Assembly: GCA_963723745.1 (NCBI GenBank)
Contig: CAVRRZ010000001.1
Coordinates: 496,001-560,000 of the forward strand
Direction of reading: 5' to 3'
Source: CAVRRZ01 sp963723745
GTDB lineage: Bacteria; Actinomycetota; Actinomycetes; Mycobacteriales; Geodermatophilaceae
Length of the DNA: 64,000 nucleotides
A program made the translations under genes and the position numbers. The notes beneath the pieces were generated by a model. That model did no database searches. It saw nothing but the letters and a program-made list of their open reading frames with translations, and was not told the DNA's origin. This document shows positions 45,614-54,124 of this stretch, in pieces. The first letter of the stretch is position 1, and every line of letters begins with the position of its first letter.

Positions 45614-45677
45614 TCCCCCTGTCCACAGATCCTCGCGGGCGACGGTTCGGCGCGCGACGAGGCACGACACTGCTGGC

Positions 45678-46667
45678 GTGCATCCCCTGCTCCGCGACGT
45701 CGTGGATCGTCAGTTGGGCGTCTTCACGGCCGCCGATGCACGCCGCGCCGGCTACGGGCCCGACGAGGTCCGCGGGTTGGTCTCGACCGGGGCGTGGGTG
45801 GCAGTGCGCCGGGGCGTGTACGCACCGGCCGAGCAGTGGGCGCTCGAGAAGCACCGGCACGCTCGCGAGTGCCTGGCCGTCGTGCTGTCGGCGGATCGAC
45901 CCGGCGCGGCCGTCAGCCACGTGTCCGCCGCCCGCCTGCTGGGGCTCACCGTCCCGCGGCGCGCCGATCGGATCGTCCGGCTGACCGACCCGGGACGGTG
46001 GCGGTCGGGCGACGGCTTCCGGATCACCCGGGCCGCGCTCCCGGCTCCGGACGTGGTCCGGGTCGGTCCGCTCCGACTCACCACGGCGGCCCGCACGCTG
46101 GCCGACTGCGCCCGGGAATGGCAGCTCGAGGACGCGGTCGTGGCGCTGGACGCGGCCCTGCTCGCCGGAAAGGTCACGGTCGACCAGGTGCGCGCCACCC
46201 TCGCGGCTCAACGCCAGTGGCCAGGCGCTCCGCGTGCACGCCGGGCGGTCGAACTCTGCGACGGTCGCGCAGAGTCGGCGCTCGAGACCCTCGGGCGGTT
46301 GCGCCTCATCGGGGCCGGCCTCCCGCCGGACGACCTGCAGGTGGAGATCCGTGTCGGCGGACGGCTGGTCGCCGTCCTGGATGCCTGGTACGAGGCGCAG
46401 GCCGTCGCCTTCGAGTTCGACGGGCGCGTCAAGTACGCCGACCCCTGGCGCGACCGCGATCCCCGACAGGTGCTGTGGGAGGAGAAGCGCCGAGAGGACG
46501 AACTCCGCGCTCTCGACATCCGCGTGGTCCGCGCGGCCGACGCCGACCTCGGGAGCGGGTGGGCGGCCATCGAGGCGCGCCTTCGCGGTCTCCTGGCTCA
46601 CCCCGGGCCGACGGTGCGCGGCTTCCTCGCCATCCCCCGGACGCGAGGGCGGTTGCGGTCGGCATGA
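45678..46667 (+). CDS. AbiEi-like wHTH plus DUF559-like nuclease-fold protein
   Basis: A 329-residue protein. The N-terminal half (to about 100) resembles the AbiEi-type antitoxin domain: QLGVFTAADARRAGYGPDEVRGLVSTGAWVAVRRGVY-like, then AVSHVSAARLLGL. The C-terminal half has a Vsr/PD-(D/E)XK-like pattern: AESALETLGRLRL with E203, VLDAWYEAQAVAFEFDGRVKY with D235, E246 and D248, and EEKRREDELRALDIRVVR. Such proteins form large paralogous families in actinobacteria and are of unknown function. The GTG at 45678 starts VHPLLRDVVDRQLG. Palindromic direct repeats enclose it (A, 64 bases before; B, 5 bases after the stop). Confidence 0.78.
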   Translation: MHPLLRDVVDRQLGVFTAADARRAGYGPDEVRGLVSTGAWVAVRRGVYAPAEQWALEKHRHARECLAVVLSADRPGAAVSHVSAARLLGLTVPRRADRIVRLTDPGRWRSGDGFRITRAALPAPDVVRVGPLRLTTAARTLADCAREWQLEDAVVALDAALLAGKVTVDQVRATLAAQRQWPGAPRARRAVELCDGRAESALETLGRLRLIGAGLPPDDLQVEIRVGGRLVAVLDAWYEAQAVAFEFDGRVKYADPWRDRDPRQVLWEEKRREDELRALDIRVVRAADADLGSGWAAIEARLRGLLAHPGPTVRGFLAIPRTRGRLRSA

Positions 46668-46671
46668 CCAT

Positions 46672-46743
46672 GACGGGAGCCGCCGCACGGGGCCGGGAGC
46701 CGCCGCGGACCGCGGCCTCCGTCCCCACACCGCGGCTCCCGCG
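46672..46743. repeat. 72-bp palindromic repeat, downstream copy (B)
   Basis: Perfect inner arms CGGGAGCCGC (46674-46683) and GCGGCTCCCG (46732-46741). It is ungapped-homologous to copy A (45542-45613). The pair at position 5/68 is A-T in copy A and G-C in copy B, a compensatory change. It starts 5 bases after the nuclease stop. Confidence 0.88.
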
Positions 46744-46799
46744 TTCGCACACTCTTCCCAGCGCGCGGACGGCGATCACGGGCTTGCGGCACGGCCTTA

Positions 46800-46815
46800 G
46801 TTACCGACGAGTAGC
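46800..46815. promoter_or_regulatory. Imperfect palindrome in the etfD-like promoter
   Basis: GTTACCGACGAGTAGC reads as TTAC, six bases, GTAG; one base short of a TTAC/GTAA palindrome. It lies about 16 bases before a -10-like TAGGGT (46832-46837). The form resembles TetR-type operators in front of fatty-acid oxidation genes, but no regulator is adjacent. Confidence 0.35.
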
Positions 46816-46878
46816 CTCCTGGGACGGCGGTTAGGGTGCCAAGCGTGCCTCGCCGGCACGCATCGCGAAGGGGAGACC

Positions 46879-49197
46879 ATGGGCCCGTTGCAGGTCGTCC
46901 TGGGGACGATCAGCGTCCTGTTCCTGATCGTGGCCTCGGTCGCCGCGTACCGGGCGGTGCGGGCCATGGTGCGCATCATCCGGACCGGCCAGCCCGACGG
47001 CACCCGGTCCGGCCCGCTGAAGGACCGGCTCACGACGCTGCTGATCGAGACGGTCGGCCATACGCGGATGCTCAAGTGGTCGTCCATCGGCATCGCCCAC
47101 TGGTTCGTCTTCGTCGGCTTCTACGGCCTGTTCCTCACGTTGGTCGAGGCCTTCGGCGAGGTGTGGAACCCGGCCTTCCACCTGCCGCTCGTGGGCGAGT
47201 TCTTCCTGTGGACGCTGTTCGTCGACCTCATCGGCACCGGAACCGTGCTCGGCATCCTGTACCTGATCGCCCGCCGCCAGTACGACTCCCCGCGGTTCAA
47301 GGGCCGCCGGAGCCGGTTCGCCGGCACCAACCAGGGCCGCGGCTACTTCGTCGAGGCCGTCGTCCTGACCGTCGGCCTGTGCATCCTCGGCATCCGCGCC
47401 GCCAAGATCGCCTCCGGCCTCACCGACACCCCCGCGTGGCAGCACCCGGTCTCCAGCGCCCTGGCCGGCCTGTTCCCCGACAACGCCGACCTGGTCAGCG
47501 TCCTCGCGTTCGTCAAGATCGTCGTGAGCCTGGTCTGGCTGATGGTGATCGCCCGGCTGCTGAACATGGGTGTGGCCTGGCACCGGTTCAGCGCGTTCTT
47601 CAACATCTACTTCAAGCGCGAGGCGGACGGCGGCGTCGCCCTCGGCCCGCTGCAGCCGATGACCAGCGGCGGCGTGCCGATCGACTTCGAGGATCCCGAC
47701 GAGGACGCCACCTTCGGCCGGGGCAAGATCGAGGACTTCACCTGGAAGGGGATGCTCGACTTCACCACCTGCACCGAGTGCGGGCGGTGCCAGAGCCAGT
47801 GCCCGGCGTGGAACACGGGCAAGCCGCTCAGTCCCAAGATGGTGATCATGGACCTGCGGGACCACCTCTACGCCAAGGCCCCGTACCTGCTCGGCGAGAA
47901 GACCGCGAGCGAGACCGCCCCCGACTTCGACGTCCTGGCGCCCAGCGACGAGCAGGCCTGGACGTCGGGCTTCGCCCGGATCCCCGGCAGCGACGACGCC
48001 CAGGCGCACCGCCCACTGGTCGGCACGCTGGAGGAGGGCGGGGTCATCGACCCCGACGTCCTGTGGTCGTGCACCAGCTGCGGGGCGTGCGTGGAGCAGT
48101 GCCCGGTCGACATCGAGCACGTCGACCACATCATGGACATGCGCCGCTACCAGACGCTGATCGAGTCCAGCTTCCCGTCCGAGGCCGGCGTGATGCTGCG
48201 CAACCTGGAGAACCGCGGCAACCCGTGGGGCGTGCAGGCCAGCACCCGCGACGAGTGGATCAAGGAGATGGACTTCGAGATCCCGGTCGCCGACGGCCCG
48301 CTGGACTACGACATCGAGTACCTGTTCTGGGTCGGCTGCGCCGGCGCCATCGACGACCGCGCCAAGAAGGTCACCAAGGCCGTGGCCGAGCTCCTGCACA
48401 TGGCCGGCATCCGGTTCGCCGTCCTCGGCTCCGGTGAGACCTGCTCGGGCGACCCCGCGCGGCGGATGGGCAACGAGTTCGTCTTCCAGATGCTCGCCCA
48501 GGAGAACGTGGCCACGCTCGACGGCGTCTTCGAGGGCCGCGTGCCGGGCATGCGCACGATCGTCGCGACCTGCCCGCACTGCTTCAACTCGCTCGGCCGC
48601 GAGTACCCGCAGCTCGGCGGCGAGTACGAGGTCGTCCACCACACGCAGCTGCTCGGCAAGCTGGTGGAGGAGGGGCGGCTCACCCCCGTCACGCCGATCG
48701 ACCGCAAGGTCACCTACCACGACCCCTGCTTCCTGGGCCGGCACAACAAGGTCTACACCCCGCCGCGGGAGATCCTCGCCGCGGTCGACGGCCTGTCCAC
48801 CCAGGAGATGCACCGCTGCAAGGACCGCGGCTTCTGCTGCGGCGCCGGCGGGGCGCGGATGTGGATGGAGGAGAAGATCGGCAAGCGGATCAACGTCGAG
48901 CGCACCGAGGAGGCGCTCGAGCTCGATCCCGACGTCATCTCCACCGCCTGCCCGTTCTGCATCACGATGCTGTCCGACGCGGTGACGACCAAGCAGCAGA
49001 ACGGCGAGGCCGGCGAGCACGTCGAGGTGCTCGACGTCAGCCAGATCCTGCTGCGGTCGATGGCCCCCGCAGCGGTCGGTGCCGCGTCGGGTCCGGCCGT
49101 CGGCACGCCGGGCGCGGACGACGCGGGTGCGCGCTCCGCGGCCACCGCGCCCGGCACGGAGGAGCACCCGCCGGTCGACCGCGGCGCGGACAGCTGA
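46879..49197 (+). CDS. EtfD-like membrane Fe-S oxidoreductase (heterodisulfide-reductase type)
   Basis: A 772-residue protein. About six membrane segments fill residues 1-235, a NarI-like cytochrome-type region (GHTRMLKWSSIGIAHWFVFVGFY). Then two 4Fe-4S motifs, CTECGRCQSQCP from C298 and CTSCGACVEQCP from C398, then two CCG domains (ETCSGDPARRMGNE, YHDPCFLGRHNKV, FCCGAGGARMWMEE). This is the layout of mycobacterial Rv0338c/EtfD, which takes electrons from electron-transfer flavoprotein in fatty-acid oxidation to the menaquinone pool. The ATG at 46879 follows GGGGAG. An Ala/Gly-rich acidic tail ends it. A 15-base tandem repeat follows the stop. Confidence 0.85.
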   Translation: MGPLQVVLGTISVLFLIVASVAAYRAVRAMVRIIRTGQPDGTRSGPLKDRLTTLLIETVGHTRMLKWSSIGIAHWFVFVGFYGLFLTLVEAFGEVWNPAFHLPLVGEFFLWTLFVDLIGTGTVLGILYLIARRQYDSPRFKGRRSRFAGTNQGRGYFVEAVVLTVGLCILGIRAAKIASGLTDTPAWQHPVSSALAGLFPDNADLVSVLAFVKIVVSLVWLMVIARLLNMGVAWHRFSAFFNIYFKREADGGVALGPLQPMTSGGVPIDFEDPDEDATFGRGKIEDFTWKGMLDFTTCTECGRCQSQCPAWNTGKPLSPKMVIMDLRDHLYAKAPYLLGEKTASETAPDFDVLAPSDEQAWTSGFARIPGSDDAQAHRPLVGTLEEGGVIDPDVLWSCTSCGACVEQCPVDIEHVDHIMDMRRYQTLIESSFPSEAGVMLRNLENRGNPWGVQASTRDEWIKEMDFEIPVADGPLDYDIEYLFWVGCAGAIDDRAKKVTKAVAELLHMAGIRFAVLGSGETCSGDPARRMGNEFVFQMLAQENVATLDGVFEGRVPGMRTIVATCPHCFNSLGREYPQLGGEYEVVHHTQLLGKLVEEGRLTPVTPIDRKVTYHDPCFLGRHNKVYTPPREILAAVDGLSTQEMHRCKDRGFCCGAGGARMWMEEKIGKRINVERTEEALELDPDVISTACPFCITMLSDAVTTKQQNGEAGEHVEVLDVSQILLRSMAPAAVGAASGPAVGTPGADDAGARSAATAPGTEEHPPVDRGADS

Positions 49198-49232
49198 TCG
49201 ACCGTGACCTGATCGACCGTGACCTGATCGAC
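49194..49232. repeat. 15-bp tandem repeat at the etfD-like stop
   Basis: CTGATCGACCGTGAC occurs twice exactly (49194-49208, 49209-49223), followed by a 9-base partial copy. It includes the stop codon of the etfD-like gene and precedes the MFS gene start by about 50 bases. Confidence 0.85.
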
Positions 49233-49279
49233 AACGCTCCGGGTCCGCTCGCCCGACCGGGGCGGGGGACCATGGGCCG

Positions 49280-50539
49280 GTGACGACCGCCGGGCCATCG
49301 ACGACCGTCGGCCCGGACGCCGGATCGCAGCGCCGCGGGCTGTTCCTGATCGGCGTCGCGATCGTCCTGACCGCCCTGAACCTCCGGACGGCGGTCAACA
49401 GCGTCGGCCCCGTGCTGGAGGAGATCAGGCTCGATCTCGGGATCTCCAGCAGCGGCGCGGGACTCATCACGGCCGCTCCCCTGCTCTGCTTCGCGGCGAT
49501 CGGCTTCGCCGGGCCGTCGTTGTCGGCCCGCTTCCGCGACGCCCACGTGCTGGCCGGGGCGCTGCTGGCCATGACCGCCGGCCTGGTCGTCCGCGCGGTG
49601 GCCGGGTCCTTCGGGGTCTTCCTCGCGGGCACGGTGCTCGCGATGGTCGGCGGGGCGCTGGGCAACGTGCTGCTCCCCGGCCTGGTCAAGCGGTACTTCC
49701 CGCACCGGACCGGCCTGCTCGTCGGCGCCTACACCAGCGCGATGACGGCCGGGGGCGCGCTGGCCTCGGTCACGGCCGCGCCCATCGCACACGCCGTCGG
49801 CGACGGCGGCTGGCGCTGGGCACTCGGTATCTGGGCGGTCCTGGCCTTCGTCGCGACGGTCCCGTGGCTCCTCGTCCGCGCCACCCCGGGAGCCGGCCGG
49901 ACCCCCCAGATGGTGCGCATGTCGTCGCTGGCGCGCAGTCCGCTGGCGTGGACGTTCGCCGGCTTCTTCGCCCTGCAGTCGATGCAGGCCTACGTGCTGG
50001 TCGGCTGGTTGCCCTCGTACCTGCGCGACGAGGGCATGAGCGCGGCGGCGGCGGGGCTGCTGCTCGGGTTCAACCAGCTGCTGGTCATCCCGGTGCATGC
50101 GGTGGTGCCGGCGCTCACCGTGCGCCAGCACCGGCAGCGCCCCCTGCTGGTCGCGTTCGTCGCCGCCTACCTCGTCGGCTGGGGTGGGCTGTGGGTAGCC
50201 CCCGGTGTCGCCTGGCTGTGGATGGTGTTCCTCGCCGTCGGCCTGGGCGCCTTCGCGATGGCGCTCACCCTCATGGGCATGCGGGCGCGGACGCCGCAGT
50301 CCACCGCCGCGCTGGCGACGGTCGTCCAGGGGTGGGGCTACATCATGGGTGGCGGCGGCCCGCTGCTGGTCGGCGTCGTCCTCGGACTGACCGGCTCCTA
50401 CGTCGGCATGTTCGTGGTCGTCCTGGCCGCGGCCCTCGCCCTGCTGGTCACCGGCTGGTCGGTGACGCGCGACCGCTACGTCGACGACGAGCTGGACCGG
50501 CCCGTCACGATCCGGACCGTCGCGTCTCCGTCCGGCTGA
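49280..50539 (+). CDS. MFS transporter, CynX/NimT type
   Basis: A 419-residue membrane protein with 12 predicted segments. Its start (GLFLIGVAIVLTALNLRTAVNSVGPVLEEI) and the loop KRYFPHRTGLLVGAYTSAMTAGGAL are typical of CynX/NimT exporters. The GTG at 49280 is used. The last 35 bases overlap the dcd gene on the opposite strand. Substrate unknown (nitroimidazole- and cyanate-type substrates are cited for relatives). Confidence 0.85.
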   Translation: MTTAGPSTTVGPDAGSQRRGLFLIGVAIVLTALNLRTAVNSVGPVLEEIRLDLGISSSGAGLITAAPLLCFAAIGFAGPSLSARFRDAHVLAGALLAMTAGLVVRAVAGSFGVFLAGTVLAMVGGALGNVLLPGLVKRYFPHRTGLLVGAYTSAMTAGGALASVTAAPIAHAVGDGGWRWALGIWAVLAFVATVPWLLVRATPGAGRTPQMVRMSSLARSPLAWTFAGFFALQSMQAYVLVGWLPSYLRDEGMSAAAAGLLLGFNQLLVIPVHAVVPALTVRQHRQRPLLVAFVAAYLVGWGGLWVAPGVAWLWMVFLAVGLGAFAMALTLMGMRARTPQSTAALATVVQGWGYIMGGGGPLLVGVVLGLTGSYVGMFVVVLAAALALLVTGWSVTRDRYVDDELDRPVTIRTVASPSG

Positions 50540-51095
50540 AGTTGCGGAACGACCGGGACGGCGTCGGGCCCCGCTGGTCCTGGTAGCGCGAGCCGTAGAC
50601 CGTCGAGCCGTACGGGTGCTCGGCTGCGCTGGTCAGCCGGAACATGCAGAGCTGACCGATCTTCATCCCCGGCCACAGCGTGATCGGCAGGTTGGCCACG
50701 TTGGACAGTTCCAGCGTGATGTGCCCGGAGAAGCCGGGGTCGACGAAGCCCGCCGTCGAGTGCGTCAGCAGTCCGAGCCGGCCGAGCGAGCTCTTGCCCT
50801 CCAGCCGGGCGGCCAGGTCGTCGGGGATGGAGACGACCTCCAGCGTCGACCCCAGCACGAACTCGCCGGGGTGCAGGACGAACGGGTCGTCGCCGTCGGG
50901 CTCGACGAGGGTGGTCAGGTCGTCCTGCTGCACGGCCGGGTCGATGTGGGTGTAGCGGGCGTTGTTGAACACCCGGAAGTAGCGGTCCAGCCGGACGTCG
51001 ATGCTCGAGGGCTGCACCAGCCCGGCGTCGAAGGGCTCGATCCCGAGGCGACCCTCGGCGATCGCGGCCGTGATGTCGCGGTCGGACAGCAGCAT
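50505..51095 (-). CDS. dcd: dCTP deaminase
   Basis: A 196-residue enzyme of the Dcd-dUTPase fold, converting dCTP to dUTP (or dUMP in the bifunctional form). The start MLLSDRDITAAIAEGRLGIEPFD and the segments SSIDVRLDRYFRVF, GKSSLGRLGLLTHSTAGFVDPGFSGHITLELSN, and GSRYQDQRGPTPSRSF are diagnostic; catalytic Glu is in LELSN. The ATG at 51095 is conserved. Its 3' end overlaps the MFS gene by 35 bases. Confidence 0.95.
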   Translation of the reverse strand: MLLSDRDITAAIAEGRLGIEPFDAGLVQPSSIDVRLDRYFRVFNNARYTHIDPAVQQDDLTTLVEPDGDDPFVLHPGEFVLGSTLEVVSIPDDLAARLEGKSSLGRLGLLTHSTAGFVDPGFSGHITLELSNVANLPITLWPGMKIGQLCMFRLTSAAEHPYGSTVYGSRYQDQRGPTPSRSFRNFSRTETRRSGS

Positions 51096-51268
51096 GCCGC
51101 GGAGTCTAGGGACACCTCGGGCGGGCCCCCCTTCGGGGCGAATCAGCGGTCCGGGGGTCAACCGCCCGGCCCGACCTGCCGTTGACGTCCAGCGATGACG
51201 CCCGTCGACGCCGGACTCCGGCCAGACCCCGCCGGAGAGTCCGGTGCGGCGCGTCCGGAGGTCGACGG

Positions 51269-53986
51269 ATGAGGAGCAAGCCCGTACAGGCGGTCGTCCT
51301 GACCGCCGCGCTCGTCGCGGGGTACGCCGGTGCGGCCGCTTTCGCGGCCTGGGCCCAGCCGGCGGTGCCGGTCGCCACCGACTTCGGTCCCGGTGACGGG
51401 CTGACCCGGTTCGTCGTCACCTCGGCCACGGGCACGGTGTCCGCTGATCTGCTCGGCGCGCTGAACCGGACCGACGGCGTCGTGCACGCCCAGGACGTCG
51501 GCGAGGGGCGCGCGCTCGTCTCGACCGACGGACTGCTGCCGCACCACCTCGAGGCGCTGCCCGGCGTCGCCGATGCGGACTTCTCGCCCGTGGGCACGGT
51601 CCTCGGCACGCTCACCGACCCGTACCAGCCGCTCTACGGCTACAACCTGGACAACACCGGGAGCAACGCCTACAACCTGCCCGCCCAGGTCGACGCCGAC
51701 GTGGACGCCCCCGAGGGCTGGGCCGGCGGGACCGGCGAGGGGATGGTCATCGCCATCGTCGACAGCGGCTACGACTCCGACCACGTGGAACTCGCCGGCG
51801 CGCTGTGGACCAATCCCGACGAGCCGTGCGGGTCGGTGGACACGAACGGCAACGGCCTGGCCGGGGACTGCCACGGCTGGAACTTCGCGACCGGCACACC
51901 GGACATCGACAACGGCCCCGGAGGCACGCACGGCGTGAGCGTCGCCGGGGTCGCCGGAGGCCGGGCCGGCAACGGCCACGGCACCGCCGGCGTCGCGCCG
52001 GACGTGACGCTCATGCCTCTGGTCATCGGCACCGGCAACACGGTGGACCTGGTGGCCGGCGCCCGCGCCATCCGGTACGCCGTGGACAACGGCGCCGACG
52101 TCATCACCGCGTCCTGGGGCGGCCTGCCGACCGGCTGGCCCAAGGAGTACCTGCGCTCGGCGATCGAGTACGCCGGGGACCACGGCGTGCTGGTCGTCGC
52201 CGCCGCCGGCAACGACGCCGCCGACCGCGACGCCCTGCCGATGTACCCCGCCAGCTACGACGAGCCCGCGCTGGTGACCGTCGGCAACTCGGACGCCGCC
52301 GACGGGATGACCGCGTCGTCCGCGTACGGCGCGACCTCGGTCGACCTGTTCGCGCCGGGGGACCTGGTCTTCACCACCTGGAACGACGGCAGTTACCGGC
52401 TGGTCGGCGGCACCTCCATCGCGGCCCCGCAGGTCGCCGCGGCCTACGCGCTGTACCGCGCGGCCATGCCGGATGCGACGGCGGAAGAGCTCAAGCAGGC
52501 GCTGCTGGACGACGTCGACCCCGTCCCCGCCTTCGCGGGCCGGTCGGTGACCGGTGGCCGGCTCTCGGTCGGCTCCCTCGACCCGGCAGAGGCCGCCGTG
52601 CGGTACACGTTCTCGGGCATGACGGCGCCCGCGGGGCCGGTCGTGCCGGGCGTGGCCGCCACGGGGGCTGCGGTGTCCGGCGAGTACGCCGTCACCCTCG
52701 GCCTGGGCATGCTGCACGAGGGCGAGATCTGGGCCGTGGCCGACGAGGAGGTGCGGCTGGGCGACACGACCGTCACCACCGACGAGTCCGGCGAGGCCCG
52801 CTTCGACCTGGGGACGGCGGCCTCCCCCGAGGACCTCGACCTCTCCCCCACGCTGGATCTCGGCGACGGGCGCTACGTGCTCACCGTGCAGCTGCACCGC
52901 GACCTCACCGCCGTCGGCCGCGCCCATGCCGCTCCACTGCTCGTCGGCACGGCCGTGCCGGCGCCGGGCGACGACGACGCGGGCACCGGCGGACCGGGCG
53001 GCGGGTCCGGGAGCGGGTCCGATGGTGGCTCCGGGAGCGGGTCCGATGGTGGCTCCGATGGTCCCGGCGACGGGTCCGATGGTGGCCCCGAAGGTGGCCC
53101 CGATGGTGGCTCCGAAGGTCCCGGCGCCGGGTCCGACGGCGGCTCCGACGGGCCCGGCGGCGGGTCCGACGCGGGGTCCGGCGGCGGCCCGGGACGTGCC
53201 GACGACGGGGCCGACGAAGGATCCGGCGACCGTGCTGACGGCGGGGCCGGCGACGGCTCGGGCGGCGGCTCGGGCGGCGGCTCGGACGGCGGCTCGGACG
53301 GCAGCTCAGGCGGCGGCTCCGACCGCGGCACCGACGGTGCTGACCGCGACGACACCAGCGACAGCGGCGGCGACGGTCCGGACGACAGCGGCAGCGGGGC
53401 GGATCCCGGCACCGGTGTCGGCCCGGTCCCGGACGACGGCGGCGAGGCGTCCTTCCCCGGCACCGACGCCTTCCGCATCACCGGCCTGAGCCCGACGCGG
53501 GTGGCGCTGGGCGGCGGGACGCTGGTCACGATCACCGGCGAGGCGCTGCCCTCCGACGCGCGGGTGCGCATCGGTGACGCCGCACCGGCCACGGTGGTCT
53601 CGTCGTCCCGCACCGAGCTGGTGTTCCGCACGCCGGAGCGCGTGGCCGGCACCTACGACGTGCACGTGTTCGCCCGCGACGGCCGGACCGCGGTCCTCGA
53701 CGGGGCGCTGACCTACGCCGCGGACGGCGTCGGTGGCGGGGGCGGGGACACCGGTGACGGCCCGGGCAGCGACGGCGGCACCGACGACGGCGCGGGTGAC
53801 GGCCCTGGCGTCGACGACGACGGCGGCGATGCCGGGGCTGGCGATGACGGGGGTGAGGGTTCGGTGACTCCCGCCGTCCGGACCGGTCCCGGAGGCGAGC
53901 GGCTGGTCCGCAACGCGCGGTTCGCCGCGCTCGGCGCCGTCTGGTCGCTGGACTGCTCGACCACCTGCTCCGGGATGGCGATCTGA
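51269..53986 (+). CDS. Secreted subtilisin-like serine protease with Gly/Ser/Asp linker and IPT/TIG domain
   Basis: A 905-residue S8 peptidase. A signal peptide ends near AWAQP (30); a prodomain-like region to 140 precedes the catalytic domain with D165 (IAIVDSGYDSDHV), H220 (GGTHGVSVAGV), oxyanion Asn N314 and S382 (GGTSIAAPQ). A repetitive linker of Gly/Ser/Asp/Pro (566-728, DNA 52964-53450) resembles a calcium-rich flexible tether. An IPT/TIG domain lies at 735-815 (ITGLSPTRVALGGGTLVTIT), a second Gly/Asp-rich linker from 820, and the C-terminus ends CSTTCSGMAI. The ATG at 51269 has GGAGG seven bases upstream; an in-frame ATG at 51182 lies before a non-signal-like extension. Confidence 0.93.
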   Translation: MRSKPVQAVVLTAALVAGYAGAAAFAAWAQPAVPVATDFGPGDGLTRFVVTSATGTVSADLLGALNRTDGVVHAQDVGEGRALVSTDGLLPHHLEALPGVADADFSPVGTVLGTLTDPYQPLYGYNLDNTGSNAYNLPAQVDADVDAPEGWAGGTGEGMVIAIVDSGYDSDHVELAGALWTNPDEPCGSVDTNGNGLAGDCHGWNFATGTPDIDNGPGGTHGVSVAGVAGGRAGNGHGTAGVAPDVTLMPLVIGTGNTVDLVAGARAIRYAVDNGADVITASWGGLPTGWPKEYLRSAIEYAGDHGVLVVAAAGNDAADRDALPMYPASYDEPALVTVGNSDAADGMTASSAYGATSVDLFAPGDLVFTTWNDGSYRLVGGTSIAAPQVAAAYALYRAAMPDATAEELKQALLDDVDPVPAFAGRSVTGGRLSVGSLDPAEAAVRYTFSGMTAPAGPVVPGVAATGAAVSGEYAVTLGLGMLHEGEIWAVADEEVRLGDTTVTTDESGEARFDLGTAASPEDLDLSPTLDLGDGRYVLTVQLHRDLTAVGRAHAAPLLVGTAVPAPGDDDAGTGGPGGGSGSGSDGGSGSGSDGGSDGPGDGSDGGPEGGPDGGSEGPGAGSDGGSDGPGGGSDAGSGGGPGRADDGADEGSGDRADGGAGDGSGGGSGGGSDGGSDGSSGGGSDRGTDGADRDDTSDSGGDGPDDSGSGADPGTGVGPVPDDGGEASFPGTDAFRITGLSPTRVALGGGTLVTITGEALPSDARVRIGDAAPATVVSSSRTELVFRTPERVAGTYDVHVFARDGRTAVLDGALTYAADGVGGGGGDTGDGPGSDGGTDDGAGDGPGVDDDGGDAGAGDDGGEGSVTPAVRTGPGGERLVRNARFAALGAVWSLDCSTTCSGMAI

Positions 53987-54060
53987 CGGCGCGGGGGAGG
54001 ACCGCTCGGCGGCGACCGGTCTTCTCGCCGTGATGCGCCGCCGACCCACCGGCACGCGCG

Positions 54061-54095
54061 GCGGATGAGAACGCCCTCATCGGGCTCTCATCCGC
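54061..54095. promoter_or_regulatory. ATGAG/CTCAT direct-and-inverted repeat upstream of the APH-like gene
   Basis: GCGGATGAGA (54061-54070) is inverted at 54086-54095. Two CTCAT units start 11 bases apart (54076 and 54087), the helical period typical of OmpR-type response-regulator sites. The same type of motif occurs at 55396 and 58789. Confidence 0.55.
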
Positions 54096-54124
54096 CCGTT
54101 CCCGGGGGGTGCGACCGTGGAGCG

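Noticed and set aside
52964..53450. Repetitive DNA that resembles a repeat array
   Set aside because: It is the in-frame Gly/Ser/Asp linker of the subtilase, with irregular units and no unique spacers, so it is not a CRISPR array.
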